From contig DAONEM010000001.1 in the NCBI GenBank assembly GCA_035403085.1, forward strand, positions 1 to 64,000: a stretch of DNA of 64,000 bases, read 5' to 3'. The position numbers and the translations under genes were made by a program. The DNA is from JAMOAD01 sp023621955. Lineage in GTDB: Bacteria > Acidobacteriota > Aminicenantia > JAMOAD01. The notes below the pieces were generated by a model. The model saw only the letters and a program-made list of their open reading frames with translations, did no database searches and was not told the origin of the DNA. Shown in pieces: positions 40,651 through 48,264 of the stretch; the first letter of the stretch is position 1; every line of letters starts with the position of its first letter.

Positions 40651-43600
40651 ATGAGGTCTAAAACGTCCACCATCGACGGCAATACCGCAGCAGCCCACGT
40701 GGCCTACGCCTTCAGCGAAGTCGCGGCCATCTACCCGATCACTCCCTCCTCTCCAATGGCCGAACTGGCCGAGAGCTGGGCGGCCCACGAGAGGAAGAAC
40801 CTCTTCGGTCGTCCCATCGAAATCGTCGAGTTGCAGTCCGAAGGAGGCGCCGCAGGTGCCGTCCACGGTTCTCTCTCGGCCGGAGCCATGACGACGACCT
40901 TTACCGCGTCCCAGGGTCTCCTGCTGATGATCCCGGTCATGCACAAGGTGGCCGGAGAGATGCTCCCCACAGTCTTCCATGTCACCGCCCGCGCCTTGGC
41001 GGCCCAATCCCTCTCCATCTTCGGGGACCACTCCGACGTGATGGGAACTCGGAACACCGGATTTGCCCTCCTTGCCTCCGCCTCCGTCCAGGAAGTCATG
41101 GACTTGTCCCTGGTCTCCCATCTGGCGACGATCGACAGCTCCATCCCCTTCCTTCACTTCTTCGACGGTTTCCGGACCTCCCATGAGGTTCAGAAGGTGG
41201 AGATGATCGATTACGAAACCATGGCGGGTCTCGTGAACTGGGAAAAGGCCGCGGAGTTCCGTAATCGTGCCCTCAGGCCTGAAAAGCCGACCCTCAAGGT
41301 CGGGGCCCAGAACCCGGACGTCTACTTCCAGGGCCGTGAGACAGTGACCAAGTATTACGAGGCCGTTCCTGGAATCGTCCAGAACTACATGGACAAGGTG
41401 GCCGCCGTCACCGGCCGTTCCTACCACCTCTTCGACTATGTAGGCGCTCCGGACGCCGAGAGGGTCATCGTGGTCATGGGATCGGGCGCCGAAGTCGTCG
41501 AGGAGACCGTGAACTACATGGTCGCCAAGGGCGAGAAGGTTGGGCTCGTTAAGGTCCGACTCTACAGGCCCTTCGCTGTTGAAGCCTTCCGTAAGGTTCT
41601 TCCCTCCACGGTCAAGAAGATCGCCGTCCTGGACAGGACCAAAGAGCCGGGTTCCATCGGCGAACCTCTCTACATGGATGTCGTCGCCGCCCTCAAGGAC
41701 AAGGATATCACCATCATCGGAGGCCGTTACGGTCTCGGTTCCAAGGAGTTCACCCCCTCCCAGGCCTACGGGGTCTTCAAGCACCTCAAGGGCGCTTGTT
41801 TCCACGACTTCACGGTCGGGATCAACGACGATGTGACCAACCGCTCCATCCCGGTGGACGAGCAGATCGACACGGAGCCCCAGAACGTTGTCCGCTGTAT
41901 CTTCTGGGGGTTGGGATCCGACGGAACCGTTGGGGCCAACAAGAACTCCATCAAGATCATCGGCGACCACACGGATATGTACGCCCAGGGGTACTTCTCC
42001 TACGATTCCAAGAAGTCTGGAGGAATCACCGTCTCTCACCTCCGCTTCGGGAAGACCCCCATCACCTCTCCCTACCTGATCAGCAAGGCCGACTTCGTGG
42101 CCGTGCACAACCCTGCCTACATCGGGCGGTACGACCTTCTGAAGGAGATCAAGGACGGAGGGACCTTTCTGCTCAACTCCGAGTTTAGCAACGAGGAGGT
42201 CTTCGACCACCTTACCAAGGAGATGCAGGAGACCATCATCGCCAAGAAGATCCGCTTCTTCAACATCAACGCCCTGAAGATCTCCGAAGAGGTCGGCTTG
42301 GGCAAGAGGATCAACACGGTTATGCAGGCCGCCTTCTTCATCATTTCCGGGGTCCTTCCCCAGGAAGAGGCGATCAAACTGATCAAAGAGACCATCAAGA
42401 AGAGTTATGAAGCCAAGGGCGAGAAGATCGTCCAGATGAACTGGGCCGCCGTCGACCGCGCCTCCCAGGCCCTTCAGGAGATCAAGATCCCCGCCAAGGG
42501 CAACGGTTTCGCCCCGGTTCAGAAGCTCATCTCCGACGATGCCGGCGAATACGCTAAGAAGATCGTAGAGCCGACAATGCTCCTCAAGGGAGACGAGATT
42601 CCCGTCTCCGCCATGCCCTTGGACGGACGTCTTCCTACCAACACCGCCCGCCTCGAGAAGAGGGGAATCGCCCCCGAAGTGCCCAAGTGGCTCTCCGAGA
42701 AGTGCGTCCAGTGTACAATCTGCTCCATGGTTTGCCCCCACGCCGCGGTTCGGACAAAACAGATCGCTGCGGAATCTCTCAAGGGTGCTCCCGAGAGCTT
42801 TAAAACGATTAAATCGAAGACCAAGAACGAATCCGGACTCGAGTTCAAGGTTCAGGTCTACCCTGAGGATTGCACCGGCTGCGGCAGCTGTGTCTCCGTC
42901 TGCCCCGCCCATGCCTTGGAGTTTCGTCCCATTAAGGAAGAGCGCGAGGCCGGAGAGACCAAGAACGCGGAATTCTTCGACGCCCTCCCCGACAACGTGA
43001 CGGAAGGAGTTCCGGAGGGCCAGTTCAAATGGACTCAGCTCCGTAAACCCCTCTTCGAGTTCTCTGGAGCCTGTGAGGGTTGCGGTGAGACTCCCTACCT
43101 GAAGCTTCTCAGCCAGCTCTTCGGCGAAAAGATGATCGTCGCCAACGCCACGGGCTGTTCGTCCATCTACAGCGGAACCTTCCCCACCACCCCCTACGCT
43201 CAGACCAAAGAGGGGAGGGGACCCGCCTGGGCGAACTCCCTCTTCGAAGACAACGCCGAGTACGGTTTCGGCATGAGGCTGGCCGTAGACGCCCTCCGTA
43301 ACCAGCTTCGCCATTTCCTCCGGAAGGCTCTCGAGCTGGGTGTCAACCCCTCCCTGGCCGAAGCCCTGAAGGCTGTGGATGATAACTGGGAGAAGAACGA
43401 TGTTGCGGCCAGGAACAGGGCCGAAAGGGTTACCGCTCTCCTTCCCGACGCCCTGAAGGGGGCCACCGGGGAGTTGAAGGATGCCTTGGAAAGGGTAGCC
43501 GGCCTGAAGGATTATCTGGTCGATAAATCCATCTGGTGCATCGGCGGCGACGGTTGGGCCTACGATATCGGTTACGGAGGTTTGGACCATGTCTTGGCCG

Positions 43601-44166
43601 CCAACAGGAACCTGAACGTCTTGGTCCTGGACACCGAGGTTTACTCCAACACCGGCGGACAGGCCTCGAAATCGACTCCTCTCGGCTCGGTCGCTAAGTT
43701 TGCCTCCGCCGGGAAGAGAACCGGAAAGAAGGATCTCGGCCTCATCGCCATGACCTACGGCTACATCTACGTCGCCTCTGTGAGCCTGGGAGCCAACATG
43801 AACCAGGTTGTTAAGGCCCTCATGGAAGCGGAGGCCTATCCGGGACCCTCTCTGGTGATCGCCTACGCCCCCTGTATCGCCCACGGTTTTAACATGCGCT
43901 TTTCCATCGCCGAGGAGAAGAAGGCCGTTACATCCGGTTATTGGCCTCTCTTCAGATACAACCCGCTCCTGAAGGATGAGGGGAAGAACCCCTTCATCTA
44001 CGAGAGCAAAGACCCCACAGAGGATATGGAACAGTTCCTTCTCAACGAAGGACGTTATACCTCTCTGAAACGTCAGTTCCCCGCCGTGGCGGAAAAGCTC
44101 TTCCAAGAAGCGATTAAGTTCAAACAAGACAAACACGAATTCTATAAGAAGTTTGGGCAGTTCTGA
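40651..44166 (+). CDS. nifJ: Pyruvate:ferredoxin (flavodoxin) oxidoreductase, single chain
   Basis: A 1171-residue homodimeric-type PFOR of normal length. Domain order: pyrimidine-binding alpha domain (TIDGNTAAAHVAYAFSEV..IYPITPSSPMAE), domain II/gamma, two 4Fe-4S clusters (CVQCTICSMVC from about 685; CTGCGSCVSVC from about 740), then the thiamine-pyrophosphate domain with CEGCGETPYLKL, NATGCSSIYSGTFP, GGDGWAYDIGYGGLDHVLA and LDTEVYSNTGGQASKSTP. It oxidises pyruvate to acetyl-CoA and CO2, reducing ferredoxin. GAGGTG precedes the ATG; own promoter and terminator make it monocistronic. Confidence 0.97.
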   Translation: MRSKTSTIDGNTAAAHVAYAFSEVAAIYPITPSSPMAELAESWAAHERKNLFGRPIEIVELQSEGGAAGAVHGSLSAGAMTTTFTASQGLLLMIPVMHKVAGEMLPTVFHVTARALAAQSLSIFGDHSDVMGTRNTGFALLASASVQEVMDLSLVSHLATIDSSIPFLHFFDGFRTSHEVQKVEMIDYETMAGLVNWEKAAEFRNRALRPEKPTLKVGAQNPDVYFQGRETVTKYYEAVPGIVQNYMDKVAAVTGRSYHLFDYVGAPDAERVIVVMGSGAEVVEETVNYMVAKGEKVGLVKVRLYRPFAVEAFRKVLPSTVKKIAVLDRTKEPGSIGEPLYMDVVAALKDKDITIIGGRYGLGSKEFTPSQAYGVFKHLKGACFHDFTVGINDDVTNRSIPVDEQIDTEPQNVVRCIFWGLGSDGTVGANKNSIKIIGDHTDMYAQGYFSYDSKKSGGITVSHLRFGKTPITSPYLISKADFVAVHNPAYIGRYDLLKEIKDGGTFLLNSEFSNEEVFDHLTKEMQETIIAKKIRFFNINALKISEEVGLGKRINTVMQAAFFIISGVLPQEEAIKLIKETIKKSYEAKGEKIVQMNWAAVDRASQALQEIKIPAKGNGFAPVQKLISDDAGEYAKKIVEPTMLLKGDEIPVSAMPLDGRLPTNTARLEKRGIAPEVPKWLSEKCVQCTICSMVCPHAAVRTKQIAAESLKGAPESFKTIKSKTKNESGLEFKVQVYPEDCTGCGSCVSVCPAHALEFRPIKEEREAGETKNAEFFDALPDNVTEGVPEGQFKWTQLRKPLFEFSGACEGCGETPYLKLLSQLFGEKMIVANATGCSSIYSGTFPTTPYAQTKEGRGPAWANSLFEDNAEYGFGMRLAVDALRNQLRHFLRKALELGVNPSLAEALKAVDDNWEKNDVAARNRAERVTALLPDALKGATGELKDALERVAGLKDYLVDKSIWCIGGDGWAYDIGYGGLDHVLAANRNLNVLVLDTEVYSNTGGQASKSTPLGSVAKFASAGKRTGKKDLGLIAMTYGYIYVASVSLGANMNQVVKALMEAEAYPGPSLVIAYAPCIAHGFNMRFSIAEEKKAVTSGYWPLFRYNPLLKDEGKNPFIYESKDPTEDMEQFLLNEGRYTSLKRQFPAVAEKLFQEAIKFKQDKHEFYKKFGQF

Positions 44167-44187
44167 GATTTTTCCCAAAAGGGAAGA

Positions 44188-44220
44188 GGGGAGAGGCTTC
44201 ACGCCTCTCCCCCTTTTTTT
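44188..44220 (+). terminator. nifJ intrinsic terminator
   Basis: GGGGAGAGGC (44188-44197) pairs with GCCTCTCCCC (44203-44212) around a five-base loop, followed by a run of T from 44214. Textbook intrinsic terminator. Confidence 0.9.
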
Positions 44221-44277
44221 ATTTGAGGTCTTTCCGTTGAGAAGTCTCGACCCCTCCTTTTGACATTTCCTCTTCTG

Positions 44278-44306
44278 TTGTTATCTCTTCCCCACTTTGT
44301 TATACT
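44278..44306 (+). promoter_or_regulatory. Promoter of the rubrerythrin-like gene
   Basis: TTGTTA (44278-44283) and TATACT (44301-44306), 17-base spacer; an extra TTGACA at 44260 is too far upstream to pair with this -10. Confidence 0.55.
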
Positions 44307-44345
44307 GAGGCCAAAGAAGGGTCGTTTATCGCGAAAGGAGGGGAT

Positions 44346-44831
44346 ATGGAGATCTTCGATTTCGCCGTGAAAATGGAGCGAGAGGGTGAAAGCTACTACC
44401 GTTCTCTGAGCGAAAAGGTATCCCATCGCGGCTACAAGGGAATCTTAAACCTCTTGGCCGAAGAGGAGAGGGCTCACGCCGAGTTGATCGAAAAGGTTCA
44501 CGGGGGGAAGGAACCGCAGACCCTGAACAGCCCCGTCCTGAAAGAGGCCGTATCGGTTTTCGCGGACATGAAGGTCTCTTTGGACCTACCGGAGTTTTCG
44601 GCCGGCGAGGTGGAGCTCTACAAGAAAGCTCTGGTAGTGGAAGAGAAGAGTTACGAATTTTATCAGAGACTCTCGAACGAATCCCAGGATCCTCTGGCCC
44701 GGAAGGTCTTCCGGAACCTGGCCAAAGAGGAGAAGAAACACTGCTTCCTTATGGAGAGCCTCATCGCCTTCGTAGCCCATCCGAAGGTTTGGGTGGAGAA
44801 CGCGGAGTTTAACCATTTGGAGGAGTACTGA
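44346..44831 (+). CDS. Rubrerythrin-like ferritin-fold diiron protein
   Basis: A 161-residue four-helix protein with paired ligand motifs EEERAHAEL and EEKKHCFL plus glutamates in the helices beginning MEREGESYYRSL and VVEEKSYEFYQ. The C-terminal rubredoxin domain of true rubrerythrins is missing, so it is a short ferritin-like member that would need an external electron donor. Likely role in peroxide or oxygen tolerance beside oxygen-sensitive enzymes. AAAGGAGG precedes the ATG. Confidence 0.85.
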   Translation: MEIFDFAVKMEREGESYYRSLSEKVSHRGYKGILNLLAEEERAHAELIEKVHGGKEPQTLNSPVLKEAVSVFADMKVSLDLPEFSAGEVELYKKALVVEEKSYEFYQRLSNESQDPLARKVFRNLAKEEKKHCFLMESLIAFVAHPKVWVENAEFNHLEEY

Positions 44832-44871
44832 CGGAGAGTAAAACCTCTCATTAACCGTCTCTCAACGGTCC

Positions 44872-46524
44872 ATGGTCCCTTTCGATATTATTCTGGTTCT
44901 TCCTTATTCGTTTTCAGACCATCCCTCTTTTCCGGAGGCTCTTCTTAAGAGAGCTCTCGAGAGGGAGGGGTTTCGGGTCGGCGTACTGGAGAGGCCTTTC
45001 TGGCAACAAGCCTCTTCTTTTACCGTCCTGGGCCGGCCCAAACTCTGCTTCGCCATCATCTCCGGCCCCTTGGATTCTCTCGTCCTCAACTACACGGCAT
45101 CCGGAAAGCGCAGGAGGGAGGACCTCTACCAGGCGGATGGTTCGGTCTTCTTCCCCAACACCCCTGCCTCGGTCTCCTCAAGAATCCGCCCTGACCGAAC
45201 CGTAGTCGTCTTCGGGCAGAAACTGAAAGAGGCCTTTCCTGGTGTCACGGTCGTGGTAGGGGGGATCGAAGCCTCGCTTCGGCTCTTCACCCATTACGAC
45301 TTTGTCACCCGAGGGCTGAAGGGTTCGGTACTCCTGGACAGCCGCGCGGACATCGCGGTTTGGGGAATGGGGGAGAGAACTTTTCTGGAGGTGGCCAGGC
45401 TCCTAAGCAAGGGCGCGGGGCGGGAGGAGATCATCGTTAGGGTGGAGGGGACTGCAGGGGTGGTCTCCCACTCTCCAGAGGGGGAGGATACAGTTCTTCT
45501 TCCCTCCCACGAGGAGTTGATGGCCGAGCCGGCGCTTCTCCTAAGGTTGACCCAAGAGGCGGAGCGTGCCGCCAAGGAGGGGAAAACAGCGGTTCAGCCT
45601 GTCAGGAATCGGTGGATACTCCGTAGACCTCCGATCCAAGAGAGGAGGGAGGAGTTGGACCGGTGGTATTCGGAACCCTACAACCGCAACCACCCCTCCT
45701 TTCCCAACATCTCCCAGGCTCTGGGGATGTGCCTTTTCTCCGTGACGACCCACCGAGGTTGCGGAGGTGGGTGTTCCTTCTGTTCCATTCTTGGCCACCA
45801 GGGGAAGGGGATCGTCTCCCGCTCCCTGGAGGGAATCCTTCGGGAAGTGGCCTCCATGACCCAACACCCCCGCTGGAAAGGCGTGATTTGCGATGTGGGG
45901 GGGGCCTCCGCGGAGATGTACGGAGCGGATTGTCAGGCCTCGAAGGGGTGTTCCCGCCGCTCCTGTCTCTTCCCCGAAAGGTGTGGAAATTTCACCGATG
46001 GGGCCCCTTACTTGGCTCTCCTTAGGGCGGTCCGGAGGGCCGCGGGGGTGAAGAAGGTCTTCGTCGGTTCCGGGCTCCGCTACGATCTCCTTCTGGCGAA
46101 TCCGGAGCTTCTCGAGGAGATTCTCCTCCACCACTCCGGCGAGTTCCTTAGAGTCGCCCCTGAGCACACCTCCACACAGGTTCTCTCGCTTATGGGGAAA
46201 CCTTCGGTCGGAAGCTTCGAGAGCTTCGTCAAGCTCTTTGGTGAGATCTCCCGGGGCATGAAAAGGAAGATCCGCCTCCTTCCCTATCTCATGGTGGGCC
46301 ACCCCGGAGAGAGGGAGGAGGACGTGGACAAGATGGCCAGGCTCATGAAGGGGTGGAAGATTCCGACCACCGATGTCCAGATCTTTACCCCCACGCCGGG
46401 AACCCTTTCGACAGCCCTTTACGTGGCGGGTTACGACAAGGAGGGTCGCGTGGTTCCCGTGGAGAGGGATATCAAGAGGCTGGAGCGGCGTAAGGAGCGT
46501 CTGACCTCTCTCTCCCGGGGGTAA
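44872..46524 (+). CDS. ygiQ: YgiQ-family radical SAM protein
   Basis: A 550-residue UPF0313/YgiQ protein. The N-terminal domain has ISGPLDSLVLNYT, VVVGGIEASLRLF and WGMGERTFLE; the radical SAM cluster is in VTTHRGCGGGCSFCSI (about residue 290); APEHTS and LPYLMVGHPGERE complete the family pattern. The reaction is unknown. The C-terminus is short compared with Proteobacterial YgiQ, which carry a longer tail. It ends eight bases before the second assembly gap; the same final codons are repeated after it. Confidence 0.87.
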   Translation: MVPFDIILVLPYSFSDHPSFPEALLKRALEREGFRVGVLERPFWQQASSFTVLGRPKLCFAIISGPLDSLVLNYTASGKRRREDLYQADGSVFFPNTPASVSSRIRPDRTVVVFGQKLKEAFPGVTVVVGGIEASLRLFTHYDFVTRGLKGSVLLDSRADIAVWGMGERTFLEVARLLSKGAGREEIIVRVEGTAGVVSHSPEGEDTVLLPSHEELMAEPALLLRLTQEAERAAKEGKTAVQPVRNRWILRRPPIQERREELDRWYSEPYNRNHPSFPNISQALGMCLFSVTTHRGCGGGCSFCSILGHQGKGIVSRSLEGILREVASMTQHPRWKGVICDVGGASAEMYGADCQASKGCSRRSCLFPERCGNFTDGAPYLALLRAVRRAAGVKKVFVGSGLRYDLLLANPELLEEILLHHSGEFLRVAPEHTSTQVLSLMGKPSVGSFESFVKLFGEISRGMKRKIRLLPYLMVGHPGEREEDVDKMARLMKGWKIPTTDVQIFTPTPGTLSTALYVAGYDKEGRVVPVERDIKRLERRKERLTSLSRG

Positions 46525-46531
46525 GCGGTGG
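46477..46531. repeat. 55-base contig-end duplicate, copy 1
   Basis: Identical to 46632-46686, immediately before the 100-N gap. The two copies are overlapping ends of adjacent contigs rather than a biological repeat. Confidence 0.9.
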
Positions 46532-46631
46532 NNNNNNNNNNNNNNNNNNNNNNNNNNNNNNNNNNNNNNNNNNNNNNNNNNNNNNNNNNNNNNNNNNNNN
46601 NNNNNNNNNNNNNNNNNNNNNNNNNNNNNNN
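46532..46631. other. Artificial 100-N gap between overlapping contigs
   Basis: Both sides end in the same 55 bases, so the contigs can be merged and no sequence is missing here. Confidence 0.9.
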
Positions 46632-46686
46632 AGGCTGGAGCGGCGTAAGGAGCGTCTGACCTCTCTCTCCCGGGGGTAAGCGGTGG
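46632..46686. repeat. 55-base contig-end duplicate, copy 2
   Basis: Repeats the last codons and stop of ygiQ without the rest of the gene; second copy of the 46477-46531 segment. Confidence 0.9.
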
Positions 46687-46763
46687 AGATAAAAGGCATC
46701 CACCGAAAACCGTCGAAGCCGATTCCGGGAGCCCCAGGATCTTAGGCTTGGGTCTGCAGGTGG

Positions 46764-46791
46764 TTGACACCCGAAGGGAGTCGTCTATAAT
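46764..46791 (+). promoter_or_regulatory. hydE promoter
   Basis: TTGACA (46764-46769) and TATAAT (46786-46791), both perfect, with a 16-base spacer; leader of about 36 bases. Confidence 0.75.
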
Positions 46792-46833
46792 CGAAAAAGG
46801 GGTGTTTCTCCCCCTAAGACGAAGGAGGCTTCT

Positions 46834-47892
46834 TTGACGAGAAATGAGCTCATCGAACGGCTGAAGGATCCCAACCCCTCTTCCATGAAGGCCCTCATGG
46901 AGGAGGCCTACCGGGTCAAGAGGGAGAACCTTGGCCCGAAAGTCTTTCTCCGGGGGCTCGTCGAAGTGAGCAACCTCTGTTCGAAAAACTGCTACTACTG
47001 CGGAATCCGGAGGGAAAACGGGAAGGTTCACCGCTACCGGATGAGCGATGAGGAGGTCTTTCGCGCCGCCCGCTGGACTTGGGAGAACCGTTACGGCTCC
47101 CTGGTTCTTCAGGGAGGGGAGGTCTCTTCACCTGAGTTCGTCCGGGATGTGACCAGATGGATCGAAGGGATCGTCCGGCTCAGCGGGGGGGAGTTGGGAA
47201 TCACCCTCTCCCTGGGGGAGCAGAGCCTGGAGACCTACCGCCGCTGGTACGATGCCGGGGCCCACAGGTACCTGCTCAGGATCGAAACATCCTCGCCGGA
47301 ACTCTACGGAAAGCTTCACCCCCAAGACCACAGCTTCAAAGATCGGGTAGCCGCGCTGGAACGTATCCGGGAGGCGGGGTTTCAGGTGGGGACGGGGGTG
47401 ATGATGGGACTCCCCTTCCAGAGTCTCGAAAATATGGCTGACGATATCCTCTTCTTCCAGAACCTGGACATCGACATGATCGGAATGGGGCCCTACATCC
47501 CGCACCAAGAGACCCCCTTGCCGAACATGGACGCTTCCTGGACCTTCGATCCCGTCAGGCAACTCTCTCTGGGGTTAAAGATGATCGCCCTCACCAGGCT
47601 CCAGCTCCCCACCGTGAACATCGCCTCGACGACAGCCCTGGAGGCCCTTCACCCGGAAGGGCGAGAGCGGGGGCTCTTGGCCGGGGCCAACGTGATCATG
47701 CCCCAGGTAGGGGAGGGGGTCTACCGGAAGGAGTACCTCCTCTACGAAGGGAAACCGGTCAACGAAAAGAGTCCCCAGGAGGTCAGGGAAGAGATGGAGA
47801 GACGGCTGGCTTCCATCGGGGCGGTGATCGGCTACGGCGAATGGGGGGATTCGCTCCACGCCAGAAACCGCGGAGCAGGCGCCAGACGGTAG
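46834..47892 (+). CDS. hydE: [FeFe]-hydrogenase maturase HydE-like radical SAM enzyme
   Basis: A 352-residue protein of the biotin-synthase-like radical SAM group. The cluster motif is CSKNCYYCGIR (C49, C53, C56), preceded by RGLVEVSN and followed by RYRMSDEEV, LQGGEV, LRIETSSPELYGKLHP, VGTGVMMGLPFQ and DMIGMGPYIPHQETPL, which together fit HydE better than PylB or BioB. HydE helps build the dithiolate-bridged H-cluster. HydF, HydG and a hydrogenase are not in the window. TTG start follows AAGGAGG by five bases. Confidence 0.82.
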   Translation: MTRNELIERLKDPNPSSMKALMEEAYRVKRENLGPKVFLRGLVEVSNLCSKNCYYCGIRRENGKVHRYRMSDEEVFRAARWTWENRYGSLVLQGGEVSSPEFVRDVTRWIEGIVRLSGGELGITLSLGEQSLETYRRWYDAGAHRYLLRIETSSPELYGKLHPQDHSFKDRVAALERIREAGFQVGTGVMMGLPFQSLENMADDILFFQNLDIDMIGMGPYIPHQETPLPNMDASWTFDPVRQLSLGLKMIALTRLQLPTVNIASTTALEALHPEGRERGLLAGANVIMPQVGEGVYRKEYLLYEGKPVNEKSPQEVREEMERRLASIGAVIGYGEWGDSLHARNRGAGARR

Positions 47893-48014
47893 AAAAGCCC
47901 CCCAGTCGAGAAGGTCCTGTCTTAGGGAGTCGAAAAGGGGCCCTTCCCCGGGAAAAGAGCTCTCCCTGGGTCATCTCAAGCATCGCCTTCCTCTTTCTCC
48001 GAAACTCCATGGGC

Positions 48015-48069
48015 AGGCTCCAGGGGCCGTCAAAGGGGGAGCGGGTTTGAACCGGCGCCTCTCTTCTGA
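48015..48069. repeat. 55-base contig-end duplicate, copy 1
   Basis: Identical to 48170-48224; flanks the third gap and marks overlapping contig ends. Confidence 0.9.
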
Positions 48070-48169
48070 NNNNNNNNNNNNNNNNNNNNNNNNNNNNNNN
48101 NNNNNNNNNNNNNNNNNNNNNNNNNNNNNNNNNNNNNNNNNNNNNNNNNNNNNNNNNNNNNNNNNNNNN
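48070..48169. other. Artificial 100-N gap between overlapping contigs
   Basis: Both flanks carry the same 55 bases, the same overlap length as at 46532, so no sequence is missing. Confidence 0.9.
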
Positions 48170-48224
48170 AGGCTCCAGGGGCCGTCAAAGGGGGAGCGGG
48201 TTTGAACCGGCGCCTCTCTTCTGA
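48170..48224. repeat. 55-base contig-end duplicate, copy 2
   Basis: Second copy of the 48015-48069 segment; it contains the -35 box and spacer of the S9 gene promoter. Confidence 0.9.
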
Positions 48225-48230
48225 TAAAAT
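48202..48230 (+). promoter_or_regulatory. Promoter of the S9 peptidase-barrel gene
   Basis: TTGAAC (48202-48207) and TAAAAT (48225-48230), 17-base spacer, about 27 bases of leader. Confidence 0.5.
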
Positions 48231-48264
48231 TTCAGAGCGTGTTCTTTCAGAAGAGGAGGTCAAA

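Larger units (their letters stand above)
47893..48264. other. Intergenic stretch with assembly gap, no gene seen
   Basis: Holds the third N gap with its duplicated contig ends and the promoter of the S9 peptidase gene. Short minus-strand frames lack ribosome binding sites and recognisable domains. Confidence 0.5.

Noticed and set aside
40300..44202. 1300-residue open frame on the minus strand
   Set aside because: It is the antisense of nifJ and gmhA; the plus-strand protein is unmistakable PFOR and the open antisense frame is a product of GC-rich codon bias.
46477..46686. Tandem 55-base repeat
   Set aside because: Exact copies sitting only at contig ends around 100 Ns are assembly overlaps, not genomic repeats.
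45541..47031. Minus-strand frame of nearly 500 codons across the second gap
   Set aside because: It is antisense to ygiQ and hydE and reads through placeholder Ns.
48195..48224. tRNA T-arm-like GGTTCAAACCC on the minus strand
   Set aside because: The flanking bases do not form a T stem and no other tRNA arm is present; it also lies in a duplicated contig end.
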